From Paragorgia papillata (lineage: Eukaryota > Cnidaria > Anthozoa > Scleralcyonacea > Coralliidae), in the NCBI GenBank assembly GCA_035771165.1, contig JAWNZC010000106.1, positions 186,001 to 250,000 of the forward strand: a stretch of 64,000 nt of DNA, in the 5' to 3' direction. Positions within the stretch are counted from its first letter, which is position 1. Each line of letters opens with the position of its first letter. A model generated the notes under the pieces. That model made no database searches. It saw nothing but the letters and a program-made list of their open reading frames with translations, and had not been told where the DNA came from. Below are positions 1-11,044 of the stretch, one piece after another. A program made the position numbers and the translations under genes.

Positions 1-3000
1 ACGACGAGTCTTTAAGGTTTATTCTGGCTAACGCCAGACGATTTTATTCAGCATAGGGAGAGGTGCAGGCCTCAAAGTGTTAAAACCAATCTCTTTAACA
101 CTTTGAAGCTTGACGACGAGTCTTTAAGGTTTATTCTGGCTAACGCCAGACGATTTTATTCAGCATAGGGAGAGGTGCAGGCCTCAAAGTGTTAAAACCA
201 ATCTCTTTAACACTTTGAAGCTTGACGACGAGTCTTTAAGGTTTATTCTGGCTAACGCCAGACGATTTTATTCAGCATAGGGAGAGGTGCAGGCCTCAAA
301 GTGTTAAAACCAATCTCTTTAACACTTTGAAGCTTGACGACGAGTCTTTAAGGTTTATTCTGGCTAACGCCAGACGATTTTATTCAGCATAGGGAGAGGT
401 GCAGGCCTCAAAGTGTTAAAACCAATCTCTTTAACACTTTGAAGCTTGACGACGAGTCTTTAAGGTTTATTCTGGCTAACGCCAGACGATTTTATTCAGC
501 ATAGGGAGAGGTGCAGGCCTCAAAGTGTTAAAACCAATCTCTTTAACACTTTGAAGCTTGACGACGAGTCTTTAAGGTTTATTCTGGCTAACGCCAGACG
601 ATTTTATTCAGCATAGGGAGAGGTGCAGGCCTCAAAGTGTTAAAACCAATCTCTTTAACACTTTGAAGCTTGACGACGAGTCTTTAAGGTTTATTCTGGC
701 TAACGCCAGACGATTTTATTCAGCATAGGGAGAGGTGCAGGCCTCAAAGTGTTAAAACCAATCTCTTTAACACTTTGAAGCTTGACGACGAGTCTTTAAG
801 GTTTATTCTGGCTAACGCCAGACGATTTTATTCAGCATAGGGAGAGGTGCAGGCCTCAAAGTGTTAAAACCAATCTCTTTAACACTTTGAAGCTTGACGA
901 CGAGTCTTTAAGGTTTATTCTGGCTAACGCCAGACGATTTTATTCAGCATAGGGAGAGGTGCAGGCCTCAAAGTGTTAAAACCAATCTCTTTAACACTTT
1001 GAAGCTTGACGACGAGTCTTTAAGGTTTATTCTGGCTAACGCCAGACGATTTTATTCAGCATAGGGAGAGGTGCAGGCCTCAAAGTGTTAAAACCAATCT
1101 CTTTAACACTTTGAAGCTTGACGACGAGTCTTTAAGGTTTATTCTGGCTAACGCCAGACGATTTTATTCAGCATAGGGAGAGGTGCAGGCCTCAAAGTGT
1201 TAAAACCAATCTCTTTAACACTTTGAAGCTTGACGACGAGTCTTTAAGGTTTATTCTGGCTAACGCCAGACGATTTTATTCAGCATAGGGAGAGGTGCAG
1301 GCCTCAAAGTGTTAAAACCAATCTCTTTAACACTTTGAAGCTTGACGACGAGTCTTTAAGGTTTATTCTGGCTAACGCCAGACGATTTTATTCAGCATAG
1401 GGAGAGGTGCAGGCCTCAAAGTGTTAAAACCAATCTCTTTAACACTTTGAAGCTTGACGACGAGTCTTTAAGGTTTATTCTGGCTAACGCCAGACGATTT
1501 TATTCAGCATAGGGAGAGGTGCAGGCCTCAAAGTGTTAAAACCAATCTCTTTAACACTTTGAAGCTTGACGACGAGTCTTTAAGGTTTATTCTGGCTAAC
1601 GCCAGACGATTTTATTCAGCATAGGGAGAGGTGCAGGCCTCAAAGTGTTAAAACCAATCTCTTTAACACTTTGAAGCTTGACGACGAGTCTTTAAGGTTT
1701 ATTCTGGCTAACGCCAGACGATTTTATTCAGCATAGGGAGAGGTGCAGGCCTCAAAGTGTTAAAACCAATCTCTTTAACACTTTGAAGCTTGACGACGAG
1801 TCTTTAAGGTTTATTCTGGCTAACGCCAGACGATTTTATTCAGCATAGGGAGAGGTGCAGGCCTCAAAGTGTTAAAACCAATCTCTTTAACACTTTGAAG
1901 CTTGACGACGAGTCTTTAAGGTTTATTCTGGCTAACGCCAGACGATTTTATTCAGCATAGGGAGAGGTGCAGGCCTCAAAGTGTTAAAACCAATCTCTTT
2001 AACACTTTGAAGCTTGACGACGAGTCTTTAAGGTTTATTCTGGCTAACGCCAGACGATTTTATTCAGCATAGGGAGAGGTGCAGGCCTCAAAGTGTTAAA
2101 ACCAATCTCTTTAACACTTTGAAGCTTGACGACGAGTCTTTAAGGTTTATTCTGGCTAACGCCAGACGATTTTATTCAGCATAGGGAGAGGTGCAGGCCT
2201 CAAAGTGTTAAAACCAATCTCTTTAACACTTTGAAGCTTGACGACGAGTCTTTAAGGTTTATTCTGGCTAACGCCAGACGATTTTATTCAGCATAGGGAG
2301 AGGTGCAGGCCTCAAAGTGTTAAAACCAATCTCTTTAACACTTTGAAGCTTGACGACGAGTCTTTAAGGTTTATTCTGGCTAACGCCAGACGATTTTATT
2401 CAGCATAGGGAGAGGTGCAGGCCTCAAAGTGTTAAAACCAATCTCTTTAACACTTTGAAGCTTGACGACGAGTCTTTAAGGTTTATTCTGGCTAACGCCA
2501 GACGATTTTATTCAGCATAGGGAGAGGTGCAGGCCTCAAAGTGTTAAAACCAATCTCTTTAACACTTTGAAGCTTGACGACGAGTCTTTAAGGTTTATTC
2601 TGGCTAACGCCAGACGATTTTATTCAGCATAGGGAGAGGTGCAGGCCTCAAAGTGTTAAAACCAATCTCTTTAACACTTTGAAGCTTGACGACGAGTCTT
2701 TAAGGTTTATTCTGGCTAACGCCAGACGATTTTATTCAGCATAGGGAGAGGTGCAGGCCTCAAAGTGTTAAAACCAATCTCTTTAACACTTTGAAGCTTG
2801 ACGACGAGTCTTTAAGGTTTATTCTGGCTAACGCCAGACGATTTTATTCAGCATAGGGAGAGGTGCAGGCCTCAAAGTGTTAAAACCAATCTCTTTAACA
2901 CTTTGAAGCTTGACGACGAGTCTTTAAGGTTTATTCTGGCTAACGCCAGACGATTTTATTCAGCATAGGGAGAGGTGCAGGCCTCAAAGTGTTAAAACCA

Positions 3001-6000
3001 ATCTCTTTAACACTTTGAAGCTTGACGACGAGTCTTTAAGGTTTATTCTGGCTAACGCCAGACGATTTTATTCAGCATAGGGAGAGGTGCAGGCCTCAAA
3101 GTGTTAAAACCAATCTCTTTAACACTTTGAAGCTTGACGACGAGTCTTTAAGGTTTATTCTGGCTAACGCCAGACGATTTTATTCAGCATAGGGAGAGGT
3201 GCAGGCCTCAAAGTGTTAAAACCAATCTCTTTAACACTTTGAAGCTTGACGACGAGTCTTTAAGGTTTATTCTGGCTAACGCCAGACGATTTTATTCAGC
3301 ATAGGGAGAGGTGCAGGCCTCAAAGTGTTAAAACCAATCTCTTTAACACTTTGAAGCTTGACGACGAGTCTTTAAGGTTTATTCTGGCTAACGCCAGACG
3401 ATTTTATTCAGCATAGGGAGAGGTGCAGGCCTCAAAGTGTTAAAACCAATCTCTTTAACACTTTGAAGCTTGACGACGAGTCTTTAAGGTTTATTCTGGC
3501 TAACGCCAGACGATTTTATTCAGCATAGGGAGAGGTGCAGGCCTCAAAGTGTTAAAACCAATCTCTTTAACACTTTGAAGCTTGACGACGAGTCTTTAAG
3601 GTTTATTCTGGCTAACGCCAGACGATTTTATTCAGCATAGGGAGAGGTGCAGGCCTCAAAGTGTTAAAACCAATCTCTTTAACACTTTGAAGCTTGACGA
3701 CGAGTCTTTAAGGTTTATTCTGGCTAACGCCAGACGATTTTATTCAGCATAGGGAGAGGTGCAGGCCTCAAAGTGTTAAAACCAATCTCTTTAACACTTT
3801 GAAGCTTGACGACGAGTCTTTAAGGTTTATTCTGGCTAACGCCAGACGATTTTATTCAGCATAGGGAGAGGTGCAGGCCTCAAAGTGTTAAAACCAATCT
3901 CTTTAACACTTTGAAGCTTGACGACGAGTCTTTAAGGTTTATTCTGGCTAACGCCAGACGATTTTATTCAGCATAGGGAGAGGTGCAGGCCTCAAAGTGT
4001 TAAAACCAATCTCTTTAACACTTTGAAGCTTGACGACGAGTCTTTAAGGTTTATTCTGGCTAACGCCAGACGATTTTATTCAGCATAGGGAGAGGTGCAG
4101 GCCTCAAAGTGTTAAAACCAATCTCTTTAACACTTTGAAGCTTGACGACGAGTCTTTAAGGTTTATTCTGGCTAACGCCAGACGATTTTATTCAGCATAG
4201 GGAGAGGTGCAGGCCTCAAAGTGTTAAAACCAATCTCTTTAACACTTTGAAGCTTGACGACGAGTCTTTAAGGTTTATTCTGGCTAACGCCAGACGATTT
4301 TATTCAGCATAGGGAGAGGTGCAGGCCTCAAAGTGTTAAAACCAATCTCTTTAACACTTTGAAGCTTGACGACGAGTCTTTAAGGTTTATTCTGGCTAAC
4401 GCCAGACGATTTTATTCAGCATAGGGAGAGGTGCAGGCCTCAAAGTGTTAAAACCAATCTCTTTAACACTTTGAAGCTTGACGACGAGTCTTTAAGGTTT
4501 ATTCTGGCTAACGCCAGACGATTTTATTCAGCATAGGGAGAGGTGCAGGCCTCAAAGTGTTAAAACCAATCTCTTTAACACTTTGAAGCTTGACGACGAG
4601 TCTTTAAGGTTTATTCTGGCTAACGCCAGACGATTTTATTCAGCATAGGGAGAGGTGCAGGCCTCAAAGTGTTAAAACCAATCTCTTTAACACTTTGAAG
4701 CTTGACGACGAGTCTTTAAGGTTTATTCTGGCTAACGCCAGACGATTTTATTCAGCATAGGGAGAGGTGCAGGCCTCAAAGTGTTAAAACCAATCTCTTT
4801 AACACTTTGAAGCTTGACGACGAGTCTTTAAGGTTTATTCTGGCTAACGCCAGACGATTTTATTCAGCATAGGGAGAGGTGCAGGCCTCAAAGTGTTAAA
4901 ACCAATCTCTTTAACACTTTGAAGCTTGACGACGAGTCTTTAAGGTTTATTCTGGCTAACGCCAGACGATTTTATTCAGCATAGGGAGAGGTGCAGGCCT
5001 CAAAGTGTTAAAACCAATCTCTTTAACACTTTGAAGCTTGACGACGAGTCTTTAAGGTTTATTCTGGCTAACGCCAGACGATTTTATTCAGCATAGGGAG
5101 AGGTGCAGGCCTCAAAGTGTTAAAACCAATCTCTTTAACACTTTGAAGCTTGACGACGAGTCTTTAAGGTTTATTCTGGCTAACGCCAGACGATTTTATT
5201 CAGCATAGGGAGAGGTGCAGGCCTCAAAGTGTTAAAACCAATCTCTTTAACACTTTGAAGCTTGACGACGAGTCTTTAAGGTTTATTCTGGCTAACGCCA
5301 GACGATTTTATTCAGCATAGGGAGAGGTGCAGGCCTCAAAGTGTTAAAACCAATCTCTTTAACACTTTGAAGCTTGACGACGAGTCTTTAAGGTTTATTC
5401 TGGCTAACGCCAGACGATTTTATTCAGCATAGGGAGAGGTGCAGGCCTCAAAGTGTTAAAACCAATCTCTTTAACACTTTGAAGCTTGACGACGAGTCTT
5501 TAAGGTTTATTCTGGCTAACGCCAGACGATTTTATTCAGCATAGGGAGAGGTGCAGGCCTCAAAGTGTTAAAACCAATCTCTTTAACACTTTGAAGCTTG
5601 ACGACGAGTCTTTAAGGTTTATTCTGGCTAACGCCAGACGATTTTATTCAGCATAGGGAGAGGTGCAGGCCTCAAAGTGTTAAAACCAATCTCTTTAACA
5701 CTTTGAAGCTTGACGACGAGTCTTTAAGGTTTATTCTGGCTAACGCCAGACGATTTTATTCAGCATAGGGAGAGGTGCAGGCCTCAAAGTGTTAAAACCA
5801 ATCTCTTTAACACTTTGAAGCTTGACGACGAGTCTTTAAGGTTTATTCTGGCTAACGCCAGACGATTTTATTCAGCATAGGGAGAGGTGCAGGCCTCAAA
5901 GTGTTAAAACCAATCTCTTTAACACTTTGAAGCTTGACGACGAGTCTTTAAGGTTTATTCTGGCTAACGCCAGACGATTTTATTCAGCATAGGGAGAGGT

Positions 6001-8337
6001 GCAGGCCTCAAAGTGTTAAAACCAATCTCTTTAACACTTTGAAGCTTGACGACGAGTCTTTAAGGTTTATTCTGGCTAACGCCAGACGATTTTATTCAGC
6101 ATAGGGAGAGGTGCAGGCCTCAAAGTGTTAAAACCAATCTCTTTAACACTTTGAAGCTTGACGACGAGTCTTTAAGGTTTATTCTGGCTAACGCCAGACG
6201 ATTTTATTCAGCATAGGGAGAGGTGCAGGCCTCAAAGTGTTAAAAACCAATCTCTTTAACACTTGAAGCTTGACGACGAGTCTTTAAGGTTTATTCTGGC
6301 TAACGCCAGACGATTTTATTCAGCATAGGGAGAGGTGCAGGCCTCAAAGTGTTAAAACCAATCTCTTTAACACTTTGAAGCTTGACGACGAGTCTTTAAG
6401 GTTTATTCTGGCTAACGCCAGACGATTTTATTCAGCATAGGGAGAGGTGCAGGCCTCAAAGTGTTAAAACCAATCTCTTTAACACTTTGAAGCTTGACGA
6501 CGAGTCTTTAAGGTTTATTCTGGCTAACGCCAGACGATTTTATTCAGCATAGGGAGAGGTGCAGGCCTCAAAGTGTTAAAACCAATCTCTTTAACACTTT
6601 GAAGCTTGACGACGAGTCTTTAAGGTTTATTCTGGCTAACGCCAGACGATTTTATTCAGCATAGGGAGAGGTGCAGGCCTCAAAGTGTTAAAACCAATCT
6701 CTTTAACACTTTGAAGCTTGACGACGAGTCTTTAAGGTTTATTCTGGCTAACGCCAGACGATTTTATTCAGCATAGGGAGAGGTGCAGGCCTCAAAGTGT
6801 TAAAACCAATCTCTTTAACACTTTGAAGCTTGACGACGAGTCTTTAAGGTTTATTCTGGCTAACGCCAGACGATTTTATTCAGCATAGGGAGAGGTGCAG
6901 GCCTCAAAGTGTTAAAACCAATCTCTTTAACACTTTGAAGCTTGACGACGAGTCTTTAAGGTTTATTCTGGCTAACGCCAGACGATTTTATTCAGCATAG
7001 GGAGAGGTGCAGGCCTCAAAGTGTTAAAACCAATCTCTTTAACACTTTGAAGCTTGACGACGAGTCTTTAAGGTTTATTCTGGCTAACGCCAGACGATTT
7101 TATTCAGCATAGGGAGAGGTGCAGGCCTCAAAGTGTTAAAACCAATCTCTTTAACACTTTGAAGCTTGACGACGAGTCTTTAAGGTTTATTCTGGCTAAC
7201 GCCAGACGATTTTATTCAGCATAGGGAGAGGTGCAGGCCTCAAAGTGTTAAAACCAATCTCTTTAACACTTTGAAGCTTGACGACGAGTCTTTAAGGTTT
7301 ATTCTGGCTAACGCCAGACGATTTTATTCAGCATAGGGAGAGGTGCAGGCCTCAAAGTGTTAAAACCAATCTCTTTAACACTTTGAAGCTTGACGACGAG
7401 TCTTTAAGGTTTATTCTGGCTAACGCCAGACGATTTTATTCAGCATAGGGAGAGGTGCAGGCCTCAAAGTGTTAAAACCAATCTCTTTAACACTTTGAAG
7501 CTTGACGACGAGTCTTTAAGGTTTATTCTGGCTAACGCCAGACGATTTTATTCAGCATAGGGAGAGGTGCAGGCCTCAAAGTGTTAAAACCAATCTCTTT
7601 AACACTTTGAAGCTTGACGACGAGTCTTTAAGGTTTATTCTGGCTAACGCCAGACGATTTTATTCAGCATAGGGAGAGGTGCAGGCCTCAAAGTGTTAAA
7701 ACCAATCTCTTTAACACTTTGAAGCTTGACGACGAGTCTTTAAGGTTTATTCTGGCTAACGCCAGACGATTTTATTCAGCATAGGGAGAGGTGCAGGCCT
7801 CAAAGTGTTAAAACCAATCTCTTTAACACTTTGAAGCTTGACGACGAGTCTTTAAGGTTTATTCTGGCTAACGCCAGACGATTTTATTCAGCATAGGGAG
7901 AGGTGCAGGCCTCAAAGTGTTAAAACCAATCTCTTTAAAACTTTGAAGCTTGACGACGAGTCTTTAAGGTTTATTCTGGCTAACGCCAGACGATTTTATT
8001 CAGCATAGGGAGAGGTGCAGGCCTCAAAGTGTTAAAACCAATCTCTTTAACACTTTGAAGCTTGACGACGAGTCTTTAAGGTTTATTCTGGCTAACGCCA
8101 GACGATTTTATTCAGCATAGGGAGAGGTGCAGGCCTCAAAGTGTTAAAACCAATCTCTTTAACACTTTGAAGCTTGACGACGAGTCTTTAAGGTTTATTC
8201 TGGCTAACGCCAGACGATTTTATTCAGCATAGGGAGAGGTGCAGGCCTCAAAGTGTTAAAACCAATCTCTTTAACACTTTGAAGCTTGACGACGAGTATT
8301 TAAGGTTTATTCTGGCTAACGCCAGACGATTTTATTC
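1..8337. repeat. 112-bp satellite array, left block (about 74 copies)
   Basis: Head-to-tail copies with an exact 112-bp period: the same start recurs at 1, 113, 3361 and 6721. Copies are almost identical over more than 8 kb. The exceptions I saw are a compensated +1/-1 pair near 6245-6264, a C to A near 7939 and a C to A near 8298. Each unit holds two inverted repeats, TCTGGC/GCCAGA with a 4-nt loop and a perfect 12-bp stem CAAAGTGTTAAA/TTTAACACTTTG with a 9-nt loop. No open frame crosses the array. The homogeneity suggests recent amplification or gene conversion; a centromeric or subtelomeric role is only a guess. Confidence 0.97.
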
Positions 8338-8343
8338 AGCATA
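8338..8343. other. Left target-site duplication AGCATA
   Basis: AGCATA lies directly before the element and again at 17721-17726 directly after it. In uninterrupted satellite units it occurs once. This is the 6-bp duplication expected of Polinton integration. Confidence 0.93.
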
Positions 8344-8475
8344 AGTAGTATAGTGCGGGGCTTAATACACCTATTTTATGCAGGAATTTAAGGAATTCTT
8401 TTGTCTTTAGATCATTAGCATAATTACCATATCTTTTGTTGAACCCTTAATAATGCATGAGTTATGAATAATCAA

Positions 8476-8592
8476 TGAGGTCGGATTTCCGAAGAGCTAA
8501 CGAAGTATTTCCGAAGACGATAAAACGCCGAAGCATTTCCGAGTCCGATAAAACGCCGAAGCATTTCCGAGTCCGATAAAACGCCGAGTGCT
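8476..8592. repeat. Iteron-like repeats inside the left TIR
   Basis: ATTTCCGA occurs four times and a 28-bp unit beginning CGATAAAACGCCGAAGCATT is repeated about 2.5 times from 8518 to 8590. The cluster is mirrored near 17475-17590 in the right TIR and lies just upstream of the TIR-embedded gene. It could be a promoter or replication-initiator site; the sequence alone does not decide. Confidence 0.7.
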
Positions 8593-8619
8593 TGTTAAGA
8601 TTACGTCATTTTAAACACG

Positions 8620-8991
8620 ATGGCCGAACAAACAATTTGGGCTGAATTGCGGGAAAATAATATCGAGATAGAGAAAGATACGTTATGCTTTTACATGAAT
8701 AGATGCCTTAGAGAGCATGGTGAATTGTATGAGAGTATTATCGGTCAAATCAACAGAGATAACTTGCCGAGTAGCTTGTATAATATTTATCAAGAGATGG
8801 ATCTTGTGAATTTCGGTAGAATTATTGCTTATTTGACTCTAGTGTTGAAAGTAAGCGATTATTGCGACACCGAAACACTTCACCATGTCGTTAGAAGAAC
8901 GGCCAAAGATTTTAGGCGAGTTGACTTGAGGAAATACGAAATAAAACACTCGTGGATAAAAAGATTGATTAGATTGTTTTTTCTAACGTAA
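8620..8991 (+). CDS. Putative Bcl-2-like apoptosis regulator (left TIR copy)
   Basis: A 123-residue protein wholly inside the TIR, so the element carries two copies. Residues near 63-72 read VNFGRIIAYL, closely matching the BH1 signature of Bcl-2 proteins (NWGR followed by hydrophobics). About 49 residues after that Asn comes HSWIKRL, where BH2 has its WI motif. Length and helical pattern fit a minimal Bcl-2 core without a transmembrane tail. The BH1 Trp is Phe, the following Gly is missing, and the second half of BH2 is degenerate. Known viral members of the family bind BH3 proteins at mitochondria and block cell death; that role here is inferred. ATG start; the repeat cluster upstream may hold the promoter. 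Confidence 0.6.
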   Translation: MAEQTIWAELRENNIEIEKDTLCFYMNRCLREHGELYESIIGQINRDNLPSSLYNIYQEMDLVNFGRIIAYLTLVLKVSDYCDTETLHHVVRRTAKDFRRVDLRKYEIKHSWIKRLIRLFFLT

Positions 8992-9127
8992 CTGTTGTGA
9001 GGGATGTTAGAGCGTTGCTAAGGCAAATTTTAATATTACTATACAAGTTCGGGCGAAAAAAGTCATTAAAAATCGATTAAACGAAGTCATTAATATTAGG
9101 AAATGGTAAATACAGGTTGTCCTTTCA

Positions 9128-9316
9128 ATGGATTCCGACCTGATTGAGATTTTAAATTTGCGCGAGAGAAAGATTGAGTGTACACTTTTAACATGCTATG
9201 TTGAGGAAATATCGTTAAACATTGTGGGAGACCTTACTTCGTCTCTTCTGAACGAGAGAATCCCTGCACGTTTTGGCAATGGGGGATGTCTTCGAGAGTC
9301 CAAAGCCTTTGTGTAA
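9128..9316 (+). pseudogene. TIR-truncated copy of the 158-residue TIR-spanning gene
   Basis: The first 32 codons equal those of the minus-strand gene at 16458-16934. After the TIR boundary at 9224 the frame enters unrelated DNA and stops after 62 codons, overlapping the GRF gene. It is best read as a by-product of inverted-repeat duplication, though its start region could still drive transcription. Confidence 0.7.
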
Positions 9317-9497
9317 ACACGGAATGGTTTGCCGTACTCGTAAAGTGAAGAAAGAAGGGGACAACCAGGGTCGTCTGTTTTACTCGTGTCCTAACGAAAG
9401 ACAACACGCATGCGCATTCTTTGAATGGAAACCTACAGAGAGGTCGCCACGAATTTATAACATTGGGTGTCTTTTCAGCAGTCCATTACAATATTAA
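9279..9497 (+). CDS. GRF-type zinc-finger protein, small
   Basis: The ATG at 9279 gives 72 residues. LCKHGMVCRTRKV, then GRLFYSCP and CAFFEW, is the GRF zinc-finger layout (C-x-H ... GR-x-F-Y-x-C ... C-x-F-F-x-W). GRF fingers bind single-stranded nucleic acid and occur in topoisomerase III, APE2 and some mobile elements. After the stop at 9495-9497 the same frame stays open to 9629 with a hydrophilic stretch including SKEAYEEYLFQKSVDALTED, so the gene may once have been about 115 residues, broken by one stop or by a small lost insert. Confidence 0.72.
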   Translation: MGDVFESPKPLCKHGMVCRTRKVKKEGDNQGRLFYSCPNERQHACAFFEWKPTERSPRIYNIGCLFSSPLQY

Positions 9498-9587
9498 TAC
9501 AAGAACGCAGAAACGGGTGAATCCTTTACAAGTAGAAAAAGCGACTCTAAAGAAGCCTACGAAGAGTACCTTTTTCAAAAATCTGTC

Positions 9588-9697
9588 GATGCATTGACTG
9601 AAGACATAGAAAAACTGAACATTTGCTGATCATTCAAACTTTAAAAAACTGTTTTTAATCTGTATATTTATACATTTGATGCATTGACTGAAGACAT
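9588..9697 (+). repeat. 20-bp direct repeat pair in the left intergenic gap
   Basis: GATGCATTGACTGAAGACAT occurs at 9588-9607 inside the GRF read-through tail and again at 9678-9697. The gap from about 9630 to 9913 holds this repeat and AT-rich DNA, with no gene I can support. A frame at 9706-10008 starts with a hydrophobic stretch but overlaps the integrase and looks spurious. Confidence 0.8.
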
Positions 9698-9913
9698 GTA
9701 TAGTTTTGTATTCTAATTTAATATGTAATAAATATGTTTGCATTTATATCGTGTCGTTGACTTTTCTATGTTCATTTACTTCTAACCTTTGTCGCGTGAA
9801 CATGACTTGCTGTGGAGGATTACCAGAAATAGCCCTTCGTAATATTTTTCGAAAGATTCGCTGTATATCAGCGTGCTGTGGGGGGAAAATTGTGATACAG
9901 GCATCCGAATTAG

Positions 9914-10995
9914 ATGGCGGAACAGTACCTTCACGATCTGTATTACAAGCCAAAAAGTCCGGCAAGTTTTGGCGGCGTAGATGCCTTATACCGTGTCGTA
10001 AGAAGTGACGGTAAATTCCAGATATCCCGAAACAAGATAAAAACATGGCTTAGACAGCAAGATACCTATACTTTGCATAAACCCGTACGACATAATTTTA
10101 AGCGAAATCGTGTTATTGTTGGCACGATGGACGAGGAGTGGGAGGCTGATCTAGTAATTATGGATTCGCTTAGTAAAACAAATAATGGTTATAAATACCT
10201 TTTAACTGTTATTGATGTACTGTCCAAATTTGCGTGGGTGGAACCATTAAAAACAAAGACTGCAGAGAGTCTGGTTAAAGCCTTTGAAGAGATACTAAAG
10301 AAAGGAAGGAAGCCTGAAACAATCCATACCGATAAAGGAACTGAATTTACCAACAAACGCTTTCAAAAGTTATTGAAGGACAAACATATTCGATTTTTAC
10401 AACACACAACGATACCAAGGCATCCATCGTTCAACGATTTAACCGAACGTTAAAGGGGAAAATGTGGAAATATTTTACGGCAAAGAATACGTTAAAATAT
10501 ACCGATGTACTACAAAAATTAGTATATTCCTACAACCATTCGAGACACCGTAGTATTGGGATGAGACCAGTTGATGTTAATCGAGAAAACGAGAGTATTG
10601 TGTGGCAAAAACTGTATGGTGATGAGTCCAGCAAACCCATCAAATATAAATTCAGCATTGGTGACCAAGTTCGGATTAGCAAAGCAAGACGTACATTCAA
10701 GAAAGACTACTTACCTAACTGGACTGAAGAGGTGTTCATCATCACGAAGCGAGTACCCAGACGACCGCCAGTGTACAAGATTGCCGATTATCACAGAGAA
10801 GAGTTACAAGGAACATTTTACGAACAGGAATTGCAAAGAGTTACAAAGACAGATAGTGACTTTTATAGAATAGAAAGAGTAATTAAGTCACGCATGCATG
10901 GTAAACGTAAAGAGTATCTTGTAAAATGGTTAGGCTACCCTGAAGATTTTAATTCCTGGGTATCAGCCGATAATGTAAAAGATATAACGAAATAA
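9914..10995 (+). pseudogene. Retroviral-type integrase with chromodomain, frameshifted
   Basis: The first part (9914-10453) contains the Polinton integrase N-terminal region (PASFGGVDALYR, DTYTLHKPVR) and two catalytic aspartates, Asp79 in EADLV and Asp140 in TDKGTEF. The reading frame then moves by one base near the T5 run at 10394-10398 and continues to 10995. The second part has the basic region after the active site (RFNRTLKGKMW) and a C-terminal chromodomain (YLVKWLGYPEDFNSW). At the position of the third catalytic acid, just before RFNR, codon 10432-10434 gives Gln instead of Glu. The frameshift and this change both predict loss of strand transfer. Integrase makes the 6-bp target duplication; the chromodomain may steer insertion to heterochromatin, which fits the satellite location. 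Confidence 0.88.
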
Positions 10996-11044
10996 AAATG
11001 TGTGTACCTTACAATTTGTGTTCATTTGTGTATTGTTCTTCGAC

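Larger units (their letters stand above)
8344..9224 (+). repeat. Left terminal inverted repeat of the Polinton
   Basis: About 881 bp, matching the reverse complement of 16838-17720 with only a few substitutions and single-base indels, for example one His/Arg change in the enclosed gene. It contains a direct-repeat cluster, a complete Bcl-2-like gene and the first 32 codons of a second gene. The match stops abruptly after the ATTG at 9221-9224. Confidence 0.92.

Noticed and set aside
1..8337. CRISPR array
   Set aside because: The entire 112-bp unit is repeated with no variable spacers, and the setting is eukaryotic.
9706..10008. 100-codon frame with a hydrophobic, signal-like start before the integrase
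   Set aside because: Overlaps the well-supported integrase start in another frame and shows no family motif.
10388..10402. Programmed -1 frameshift site in the integrase
   Set aside because: The shift direction fits, but the local string is not a canonical X-XXY-YYZ heptamer and the catalytic Glu is also lost, so simple decay or a homopolymer error is likelier.
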